Shown here: positions 1-7,300 of the stretch, piece by piece
How positions within the stretch are numbered: the first letter of the stretch is position 1
Layout: each line of letters opens with the position of its first letter
Assembly: GCA_964472545.1 (NCBI GenBank)
Contig: CAYYNP010000338.1
Span: 1-10,310, forward strand
Length of the DNA stretch: 10,310 nucleotides
From: CAYYNP01 sp964472545
GTDB taxonomy: Bacteria > Planctomycetota > Planctomycetia > Pirellulales > Thermoguttaceae
Direction of reading: 5' to 3'
Position numbers and translations under genes: made by a program
The notes under the pieces: model-generated
Database searches by the model: none
Seen by the model: only the letters and a program-made list of their open reading frames with translations
What the model was told of the DNA's origin: nothing

Positions 1-2562
1 CGTTTCGCCGCCGTCGAAGAGGCCGTTGTCGTTGTCGTCGACGAAGACTCTCACGCCGGCGAGCCCCGGCTCGCCTTCCTCGCGTACGCCGTCGGCGTCG
101 AAATCGACGAACTTCACGCCCGAGAGCCGTCCCTGCCCCGCGATCGATTCGATCACCGCCAACTGGTCCGCGGCGCTGACCGGCAATTCGCCGTAGGGCG
201 ACGGGTTCGAGTTGTCCAGCGGCAGCGACTCGATCAGGTTGACCGTCGCCATGTCGAGCACTTGGGCAAAGACGGTGAAGCTGTTGTTCTGGGGCAGGTC
301 GAGGAACGTGTTGTCGTCGCTAAGGTTGACGAAGAACTGGCTGGTAGCGCTGTGCGGGTCGTTGCCCACCTTGGCCATGGCGACCGTCGTGCGGAGGTTG
401 GAGATTCCCGGCTCGTTCTGAATCGTCGGGTCGGTCGGCACCGAGGAGAACTGCGACGTGTCGGTGAACGTGGTGGAAGTCGTTGCGAAGCCGCCAGCTT
501 GAATCACGAAGTCGGCGACCGAGCGGTGGAAAAACGAATTGACGTAATCGCCGTCGTTGACATAGTTGAGGAAGTTATCGACCGTGCCGGGCGTCTCCGG
601 CTCGAAGAGTTCCATCACGATCGGGCCGAAGTTGGTGTTCAACGAGACGACCGGATTGGAGCCGAAGAAGAGCACGATCCGGTCGCCGTTGAGCAACTGG
701 TAGTCGGCGAATGCATCGGAGGGTTCGCCGTTGACGAACATCCCCACGGCGCCCGTGCCGTCGGCCGTGTTGTCCAGCAATTGGTCGGCGCTGAGCACGG
801 CGTCGGGGTTGTTGCCGGCCAATCCGGCGGCGGTCCGCCAGGTGTCGAAGAAATCGTCGAGCGAGACCGAGCCCCCGGAATCGACCAGGATCTCGCCCGA
901 GCTGTTGCGAGTAAACGCCGTGGCCGTGGAGTTGTCGCCGTAGACGCCGATATTGGCCGGGATGGTAACCGGCTCGGAGTCGACGAAGATCGTCAGGTGA
1001 GCCGTGTTGGCTCCGGCCAATCCCGTATCGAGCGTCCATAGCTGGCGGCCGTCGCTGTTGTTGCCGGCCATGAGCAGGGTCCCGCCGATGCTCTCCAGGG
1101 AGCCCGGATTCATGCCGACCTCGCCCGGCCTTGTATCGGCCACCAGCACCGTTCCCTCGGTGGTTCCGTCGCTCCGCCAGAGTTCGCGTCCGTAGGCCGT
1201 GGAGCCGGCCGAGAAGAACAGGGTGCCGTCGATCTCCGTCATGTAATACGGGTAGGAGTTGTTCGGCGCGTCGTTACCGTCGAGCCCGGTGTTGATGTCC
1301 TTGATGAGTACGGTGCCGGCGGCAGTGCCGTCGCTCTTCCAGAGTTCGCGGCCGACGGTGGCGTCTCGGGCGGAGAAGAAGAGCGTGCCGTCGACGTCGG
1401 TGAAGTCTGCGTAGCTGGCGAGGCGTCCGTTGCTGCCGGTCTCGATGTCCTTGACCAACAAGGTCCCGGCAGCCGTACCGTCGGTCTTCCACAACTCGCT
1501 GCCGGAGGAGCCGTCGTTGGCGGCGAAGAAGAGCGTGTCGCCCACGACCAGCCTCGGCGTGCGGCTGGCCATCGAGCCGTCCTCTCCGGGATTGATGTCC
1601 TTGAACAAGACCGTGCCGTCGGCGGTGCCGTCGGTTTTCCACATCTCGGGGCCGTGAGCCTCGTCGAGGGCCAGGAAGAAGAGCGTCCCGTCGAATTCGA
1701 TGAACTGCCCGGCGTAGGAGTGGTTGGGCGTATCGCCTTCGCCGAGCCCCGGGTAGATGTCCTTCACCAGCAGGGTTCCCGCGGCGGTCCCGTCCGACTT
1801 CCAGAGTTCGATCCCGCTGTCGGCGTCGTCGGCCGAGAAGAAGAGGGTCCCGTCGAAGCTGAATAGGTCCCGCGGAACCGACGAGTTGGGATAGGTGCCG
1901 TCATCGTTGGTGTAGGTACCCGTGAAGATGTCTTTGACCTGGACCGTCCCTCCGGTGGTGCCGTCGGTTTTCCAAAGCTCGGCGCCGTCGTCGGCGTCTT
2001 CGGCACTAAAGAACAGCACTCCGTCGACTTCGGTGAAGTCTCGCGGAAACGCCCCCAACGGGCCGTCGCCGTTGGGATACTGGTAGCCTTCGCCGGGATT
2101 GATGTCTTTGACCAGCACCGTGCCGGCAGCCGTACCGTCGCTCTTCCACAGCTCTTGCCCGTCGCCGCCGTTGGCGGCGAAGTAGAGCGCGTTGTCGAAG
2201 ACGTACAGCCCTTGCGGATCGGACGACTCCTCGCCGGCGTAGATGTCCTTGACCAACGAGGTGCCCTGTGGCGTGCCGTCGGTTTTCCAGAGTTCTCGGC
2301 CGTTGGTCCCGTCGTCGGCGCCGAAATAGGCCCAGTCGCCAAGCAACACGAATTCGGTCGGCGACGCGGCGTCCTCCGGGTTCAGGTCGATCAACTGCGG
2401 TGCGACCGACAACAGAGTCCTGGCTTCCAGGGGCTCCAACGAAAGCGCCCGGCCGCGGCGGGCGGCTGTTGCACGGTGTTCGACCGCACGGTGTCCGACC
2501 GCACGGTGTTCGACCGCACGGTGGCGGCCCCGATCGATTCGTCTGGAATGTGAGCTACGCAT
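1..2562 (-). CDS. Giant exported LEPR-motif protein: ELWxxDGT repeats plus cyclophilin domain (C-terminus beyond window)
   Basis: This frame is open from the ATG at 2562 to the window edge, giving 854 residues with no stop codon and no end. An in-frame stop at 2569-2571 makes this ATG the natural start, and GGTGA lies 6 nt before it. Residues 1-40 are basic and include RAVEH/RAVGH repeats. LEPLEARTLLS (42-52) is the LEPR-XLL type motif of planctomycete surface proteins. ELWKTDGT-like motifs begin at residues 90, 137, 195, 252, 306, 356, 406 and 460, with a decayed QLWTLDT near 508. Spacing is 46-58 residues, as in the ELWxxDGT repeat family, probably propeller-like. Residues 521-636 form a DUF-like domain with VFVNGEP-type and DGD-type motifs. 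Residues 638-790 are a cyclophilin domain: FHR (R680), F685, Q688 and SQFF (F744) match the isomerase site. From about 812, GVKFVDFDADGVREEGEPG begins an SdrD-B-like domain that continues off the edge. The likely location is cell surface or secreted. Enzyme activity is inferred and the biological role is unknown. Confidence 0.9.
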   Translation of the reverse strand, partial: MRSSHSRRIDRGRHRAVEHRAVGHRAVEHRATAARRGRALSLEPLEARTLLSVAPQLIDLNPEDAASPTEFVLLGDWAYFGADDGTNGRELWKTDGTPQGTSLVKDIYAGEESSDPQGLYVFDNALYFAANGGDGQELWKSDGTAAGTVLVKDINPGEGYQYPNGDGPLGAFPRDFTEVDGVLFFSAEDADDGAELWKTDGTTGGTVQVKDIFTGTYTNDDGTYPNSSVPRDLFSFDGTLFFSADDADSGIELWKSDGTAAGTLLVKDIYPGLGEGDTPNHSYAGQFIEFDGTLFFLALDEAHGPEMWKTDGTADGTVLFKDINPGEDGSMASRTPRLVVGDTLFFAANDGSSGSELWKTDGTAAGTLLVKDIETGSNGRLASYADFTDVDGTLFFSARDATVGRELWKSDGTAAGTVLIKDINTGLDGNDAPNNSYPYYMTEIDGTLFFSAGSTAYGRELWRSDGTTEGTVLVADTRPGEVGMNPGSLESIGGTLLMAGNNSDGRQLWTLDTGLAGANTAHLTIFVDSEPVTIPANIGVYGDNSTATAFTRNSSGEILVDSGGSVSLDDFFDTWRTAAGLAGNNPDAVLSADQLLDNTADGTGAVGMFVNGEPSDAFADYQLLNGDRIVLFFGSNPVVSLNTNFGPIVMELFEPETPGTVDNFLNYVNDGDYVNSFFHRSVADFVIQAGGFATTSTTFTDTSQFSSVPTDPTIQNEPGISNLRTTVAMAKVGNDPHSATSQFFVNLSDDNTFLDLPQNNSFTVFAQVLDMATVNLIESLPLDNSNPSPYGELPVSAADQLAVIESIAGQGRLSGVKFVDFDADGVREEGEPGLAGVRVFVDDNDNGLFDGGET
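2471..2523 (-). repeat. 15-bp in-frame tandem repeat in the N-terminal coding region
   Basis: On the plus strand the unit GCACGGTGTTCGACC occurs at 2471-2485, 2486-2500 (one change, T to C, at 2495) and 2501-2515. A partial fourth copy, GCACGGTG, lies at 2516-2523. On the coding strand it encodes RAVEH-RAVGH-RAVEH-RAT, in the basic stretch before the LEPLEARTLLS motif. The unit length is a multiple of three, so gain or loss of copies would keep the frame. Confidence 0.9.
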
Positions 2563-2598
2563 GAATCTTCACCACTGGGATGCCTGGTCTGCGACCCG

Positions 2599-3765
2599 TC
2601 ACGAGTTGTCTTTGGGGCCCCTCAACGCGTTGGCAGCCGACAGGTCGCCGGCCGCCGGAACGGTCCAGATCGTCTGGGTGCCGTCTTCGGTGGCAAACGG
2701 TCCGCGCATGGCGGTCAGCCGCGAGCCGGGTAGTAGGGAAACGTCGAAGATCTCGTCGACGCCTGCCGTGAACTCGAACTGACCGGCCAATTGGCCCGAT
2801 TTCAGGTCGACCACTGCCACGCCACACTTCAGCCGCTCTCGATCCTCGGCGATCGGCACGCCGCCGAACGTGGACGTCTCGCGGATCTTCGACAGCCCCA
2901 CGAACGCCAAGCGGCCCATCATCGCCAACCCCCGCGCATAGCCCGGAAAACGTGCCACGGTGTCGACCTTTCCGCTGGCCGGGTCGACCCGCACCAACGC
3001 GCCGCGGCCGGAGTCGAGCAGCCAGACGTGGCCCATGTGGACCCGCGGCGAATGCGGCATGGCAAAGCCCTGGGCAACCGTCGCGCCGGTCGGTACGTCG
3101 ATCAAACAGCCGGTGCGGACCTTGTCCGGGCGCCAGCCGCCCGCGGTGTCCGACTCGGCCATCGCAGTGACGTACTTCGGCTTGCCCTCATCGACGGCCA
3201 ATCCGTTGAGGTGGCAGCGATCTTCAGGCGCCAACGTGCTGATGAACGGCGGCTGCCACTGGGGCAGGAAGCTGTAGTTCGGATGCAACCGGCAGAGGCA
3301 CGAGAAGAGCGTGTTGACGACCCACAGCTCGTCGCCGGCGAAGGCCATCTCGTGCGCCTGGATCTCTCCGGTTACCTGCGCCGAGCGAGTCAGGAAGCAG
3401 GCCTGGTGGTCGCCCCGCGGGGGCAACTTCGGCGCAACGTCCGGGGCGTTTCGCAGAAACCAGACCTTGTTCCGGGCGGCCACGGCCATGGTTTGGCTTT
3501 GTCCGTCGACCGCCACGCCCATCGGCCGGTCGTAATTGTGGAACGACATCGTCAACTGGTTGCGAGACGAACCGATCACCACCAGCTTGCCGGCCTGATA
3601 GGTCGAGATCATCAACGACGCGTTGAGTTCCTGCAACACGCCGGCCAGATCGACCGAGTGCTCGTAGCGGACTTCCCGCTCTGCGGCCGCTGGCTGGGTG
3701 GCGGATTCGGATCCTGCGGAGGGGTCGGGTGTGGGCGATTCGAGCGATTCAGCCGCAGCGGTCAT
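2599..3765 (-). CDS. TIGR03032 family protein (DUF4915-like), predicted cytoplasmic, propeller-like
   Basis: This is a complete 388-residue protein of the TIGR03032 family, whose biochemical role is not known. Family hallmarks are visible in order: STYQAGKL (54-61), FLPQWQPPFIS (166-176), APEDRCHLNGLA (179-190), KYVTA with SDTAGGW (197-211), AMPHSPRVH (235-243), LLDSGRGAL (249-257), FPGYARGLA (273-281), FVGLSKIRE (288-296) and EIFDVSLLPG (338-347). The repeating short beta-rich blocks suggest a propeller fold, which is inference. The first 30 residues are Ala/Ser/Pro/Glu-rich low complexity, and no signal peptide or membrane segment is seen, so a cytoplasmic location is likely. The upstream sequence has only a weak Shine-Dalgarno (CAGG about 7 nt before ATG), so a slightly later start cannot be excluded, although few other starts exist before the conserved core. 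The gene stops 36 bp before the next gene on the same strand, consistent with a two-gene operon. Family assignment is firm; function is unknown. Confidence 0.92.
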   Translation of the reverse strand: MTAAAESLESPTPDPSAGSESATQPAAAEREVRYEHSVDLAGVLQELNASLMISTYQAGKLVVIGSSRNQLTMSFHNYDRPMGVAVDGQSQTMAVAARNKVWFLRNAPDVAPKLPPRGDHQACFLTRSAQVTGEIQAHEMAFAGDELWVVNTLFSCLCRLHPNYSFLPQWQPPFISTLAPEDRCHLNGLAVDEGKPKYVTAMAESDTAGGWRPDKVRTGCLIDVPTGATVAQGFAMPHSPRVHMGHVWLLDSGRGALVRVDPASGKVDTVARFPGYARGLAMMGRLAFVGLSKIRETSTFGGVPIAEDRERLKCGVAVVDLKSGQLAGQFEFTAGVDEIFDVSLLPGSRLTAMRGPFATEDGTQTIWTVPAAGDLSAANALRGPKDNS

Positions 3766-3893
3766 GTGTTGCCTGAAGTCGGTTAGCGGTCGAAGGGCGG
3801 ATGGTGACGCCCGGCGGTGAACCCGCCGAGACGTTCAAATCGACCAGGCGGTGGACAAGGGCGGAAAATCGAACACCAAGCCGGTCGGTTGGC

Positions 3894-3911
3894 AGGGTAT
3901 GACGATACCCT
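3894..3911. promoter_or_regulatory. Perfect 7-bp inverted repeat, possible operator or hairpin
   Basis: AGGGTAT and ATACCCT flank the 4-base centre GACG, forming a perfect inverted repeat. It lies about 130 bp upstream of the start of the TIGR03032-family gene, inside the shared intergenic region. It could be a dimeric regulator site or a small RNA hairpin in a leader transcript. There is no T-run after it on either strand, so it is not a typical terminator. No known regulator consensus is recognised. Confidence 0.35.
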
Positions 3912-4270
3912 TAGGGACGAATTGGGACGGGGCGTGTCACGCGTACGTCGTACAAGCAATCGATGAGCCATCGGCTGCCCCACCCCGAGATGCAACATCT
4001 GCCGTCTCAGTTCATCCTAACAAAAGGCCCCGATTGGGCAAGCAAAACGTAGGCCGCGAGCATCCTCGACGGGTCGGGGTAGCCTGCGACAGCAACTTCC
4101 AGAATACACCGGGTGGCAACTTTTTTCTAGGGTTTATCGCGGAATCGCCCGCCCAGTCGGCAGCGATGAGTCGACTGCACGAAAAGTGGGAATATGAGGG
4201 TGAGATTAGCGAAGAGAGAAGATATCGGGCAGCAGCGACCCGGGATTATCGTCAAATGTGGCCCAAAGCG

Positions 4271-4300
4271 TTGACAGATGCCGCCCTCTGGGGGTAGTCT
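4271..4300 (+). promoter_or_regulatory. Candidate sigma70-like promoter for the CotH/LTD gene
   Basis: A perfect -35 box TTGACA (4271-4276) is followed after 18 bp by TAGTCT (4295-4300), which matches TATAAT at four of six positions. Transcription would begin near 4307-4310 and give a leader of about 50 nt before the ATG at 4359. The orientation and distance fit. The -10 match is poor and promoter consensus in planctomycetes is not well established, so this is a candidate only. Confidence 0.35.
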
Positions 4301-4318
4301 GAACACTTGGGGTAGTCT
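4291..4318. repeat. Direct repeat GGGGTAGTCT x2 overlapping the promoter candidate
   Basis: The identical 10-mer GGGGTAGTCT occurs at 4291-4300 and 4309-4318, 18 bp apart start to start. The first copy covers the proposed -10 box and the second falls at or just after the expected transcription start. Paired direct repeats in this position can be activator or repressor sites. No regulator family is identified. Confidence 0.5.
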
Positions 4319-4347
4319 TGCGATGAACGTCACCTCCGGTAGGTCTT

Positions 4348-4352
4348 AGGAG
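4348..4352 (+). promoter_or_regulatory. Ribosome binding site AGGAG that favours the second ATG
   Basis: AGGAG directly abuts the ATG at 4353 (no spacer) but is 6 nt before the in-frame ATG at 4359. The latter spacing is normal for ribosome loading, so translation probably begins at 4359. The choice changes the protein by only two residues (Met-Arg). Confidence 0.6.
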
Positions 4353-4358
4353 ATGCGC

Positions 4359-7300
4359 ATGCGATTGCCATTCTTTGGTAGGGGATTGGCCCATCTTGAA
4401 GAACGTTACGCATCGGACCCTAGCCGGAATACCCGGCGGCGCCGTAGCCTGGCCGTCGAGACGCTCGAGCCGCGGATCGTGCTCGACGGCGGGTCGCTGG
4501 TGATCAGCGAGTTGATGGCGCTGAACCACACCACGCTGCCGGACGAGGAGACCGAGCCCGACTACCCCGATTGGATCGAGATCTACAACCCGACCAACCA
4601 GACGGTCGATCTGGACGGCTGGTATCTGACCGACGATGTCGACCGGTTGGATAAGTGGGAGTTCCCGTCGATCGACCTCGACCCGCACAAGTACCTGGTC
4701 GTATTCGCGTCGGAAAAGGACCGCAGGAATCCGGCCAGGCCATTGCACACGAACTTTGAACTCGATGCCGGCGGCGAGTATCTGGCGTTGGTAATGCCCG
4801 ACGGATCGACGGTCGTCTCTCAGTTCGCACCCGCGTTTCCGGCCCAGCCCAGCGACGTCTCCTACGGGACGACGAGCGGATCGTCGACGTTCGTGGTGCC
4901 CGAAGACGCCCAACTCACCTACCACGTACCGACTGCGGCCGACGCCGCGTTGGGTACGTCGTGGACGGCGACCGAGTTCGACGATTCTTCATGGGGTGCG
5001 TACCGTCAGGCGTCGCGCGTGTTGATTACCGAGGTGGGTACGGCCGATCCGGACTACGTCGAGATTCAAAACGTGACCGACGGCACCGTCGACACGTCCG
5101 GCTGGGTCGTTGTGGCCAACGTCGGCACCACCGCCGACGTCAACAGGATCCACACGCCCTGGCAGATGCCGGATCTGATGACGCCGACGCAGATTCTCTA
5201 TCGCAACGACGATCCGCTCGACTTCGATCATTTCTGGGGCGAGGAGGTCTTCTGGCGGACCTCGGGCGCCGGCTGGGTGATGATCGTCGACGACGCGGGC
5301 ACGGTGGTCGACTTCGTGATCTGGGGTTATCTCGACGGATACCTGGAGAATCTCGACTTCGATGTGGCCGGCCATCGGATCACGGCCGACGATATCTGGA
5401 GCGGCGACGTCGTTACCGCGCGTGGAGACAATTCCAATTCGATGCAGCGGACGGTCGCCCAAGACACCGACACGGCCGCCGACTGGCACTACGTCGTGCC
5501 GAAGTCGCCGGGCAGCCTAAACGCCGGATTGACCGTCCCGCACGTGATCGACGTGGCCACCGGCGTCGGCTTCGACGCAGCGGCCGACGACTTCGACTCC
5601 GTCATCCAGATCGACGTCGAGTCGGCGATGTACGGCGAGAACTCGTCGCTTTGGATGCGGTTTCCCTTCGAGCTCAGCGATCCGGAAAGACTCGACTCGC
5701 TGCAACTTCAGATGCGCTACAACGACGGTTTCGCGGCCTATCTCAACGGCGTGCCCGTTACCGACCGCAACGCACCTCAGGGGCCGCAGTGGAACGCCGC
5801 GGCAACCGGTGGCCGCAGCGTGCAGGAGTCGCTGGCTGCCGTCGAAATCGATCTGACCGGCCACCTCGACCAACTCCGCGACGGCCGCAACGTGCTGGCG
5901 ATCCACGGGCTGAACGCCGGCGCGGCCGACGGCAACTTCCTGATTCGGCCGGAGTTAGCGGCCACCGGCATGGGGTTCTTCTCGGCGGCCACGCCGGGCG
6001 CGGCCAACGGCGCGGGCGTGAAGGATCTGGTCAAGGACACCAAGTTTAGCGTCGACCGCGGCTTCTACAGCCAGCCGCAGTCGGTGAGCATCACCACCGC
6101 CACGCCCGGCGCGTTCATCCGCTATACGACCGACGGCACCGAGCCGACCGAGACCAACGGCAGGCTCTACACCGCCCCGATCACCGTCGAGCAAACCACC
6201 ACGCTGCGGGCGCGGGCGTTCAAGCCGGGCTATGAGCCGACCGACGTCGACACGCAGACCTACATCTTCGTCGACGACGTGGTCCGACAGGACTTGGCGG
6301 CGACGCTGGCGGCCGGGTTGCCGTCGAGTTGGGGCGGCGTATCGGCCGACTACGGCATGGACCCCCAAGTGATCGGCACGTTCAACCCGATTACGGGCAC
6401 TCCCAACGGCGACGACAACTACGGCGGGCGCTACGCCGCCACGGTCCGCGACGACCTGAAGTCGCTGCCCACGCTCTCGATCGTGATGGACGCCGACGAT
6501 ATGTTCGGCAGCAACGGCATCTATACCCACTCCACGCAGCACGGCGTGAACTGGGAGCGTGCCACCTCGGCCGAGTTGATCTACCCCGACGGCAGCGACG
6601 GCTTTCAGATCGATTGCGGCATCCGCATCCAAGGCGGTTGGTTCCGCAACACCGGGACGAAGAAGCACTCGCTACGGCTGCTGTTCAAGGGGGCCTACGG
6701 CCAGACCAAGCTCGATTATCCCTGGTTTGGCGAAACTGCGGTGGCGCACTTCGACACGCTCACGCTACGGGCCGGCGCAAACGACGGTTACACGTGGAGT
6801 TCCGCCCGCTTGACCGAGCAGTTCACCCGCGATCAATTCGGACGCAGCCTGCAGGAGGCGGCCGGGCAAGTTGCTTCGCACGGGACCTTCGTTCATCTGT
6901 ACATCAACGGCGTCTATTGGGGATTCTACAACCCGGTGGAGCGGCCCGACGATGCCTTCTCGGCCGCCTATTTCGGCGGGGAGAAGGAGGACTGGGACTC
7001 GATCCACGACAACTCGGCCTCCGGCGGCAACATGAACGCCTGGAGCTCCATGATCTCCCAAAGTTCCGCCGCACGGACCTCGCTGTCGGCCTACCAGCGG
7101 CTGCAGGGCAACAACCTCGACGGCACGCGAAACCTCGCCTATGCGGACTATCTCGATGTGACCAACTACATCGACTACATGGCCATCAATCTCTGGGGCG
7201 GCAACTGGGACTGGCCCAACAAGAACTACTGGGCCGGACGCGACCGCACCGACGCGAGCACCGGCTTCAAGTTCTATAATTGGGACTTCGAGAACACGAT

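Larger units (their letters stand above)
3766..4358. other. Divergent intergenic region without a convincing gene
   Basis: This 593-bp gap separates the start codons of two divergently read genes and should hold both promoters. Open frames crossing it (for example plus 3851-4297 and minus 3783-3998) have no recognisable domain, no good ribosome binding site and compositionally odd translations, so I do not call genes. It contains an AT-richer patch around 4120-4140 with a run of six T. It also holds the inverted repeat at 3894-3911 and the promoter and direct-repeat elements close to 4271-4318. For the leftward genes I see only a weak candidate, TAGAAA-17 bp-TATTCT on the minus strand spanning 4101-4129 (4/6 matches in each box), about 335 bp from the start codon. 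I do not list it separately. Confidence 0.6.

Noticed and set aside
262..1041. Plus-strand 259-residue open frame
   Set aside because: It is antisense to the cyclophilin and DUF-like region of the minus-strand gene. Its translation is rich in Arg, Val, Gly and Glu with no domain, while the opposite strand gives clear conserved motifs.
2281..2342. ELWKTDGT repeats considered as DNA repeats or a recombination array
   Set aside because: The repetition is at the protein level with diverged codons and variable spacing, so it is a repeat-domain protein and not a DNA repeat array.
2791..3786. Plus-strand 331-residue open frame
   Set aside because: It is antisense to the TIGR03032 gene, whose frame has strong family motifs; the plus frame is His/Arg/Gln-rich noise.
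3851..4297. Plus-strand 148-residue open frame in the intergenic region
   Set aside because: There is no ribosome binding site before the ATG, no recognisable domain, and it covers the proposed promoter region. It could be a small hypothetical gene, but the sequence does not support it.
4331..4352. Possible stem pairing CTCC (4334-4337) with GGAG (4349-4352) that would hide the ribosome binding site
   Set aside because: Only four base pairs with an 11-base loop, and a competing ACCT/AGGT stem exists. Too weak to propose as a thermosensor or riboswitch.
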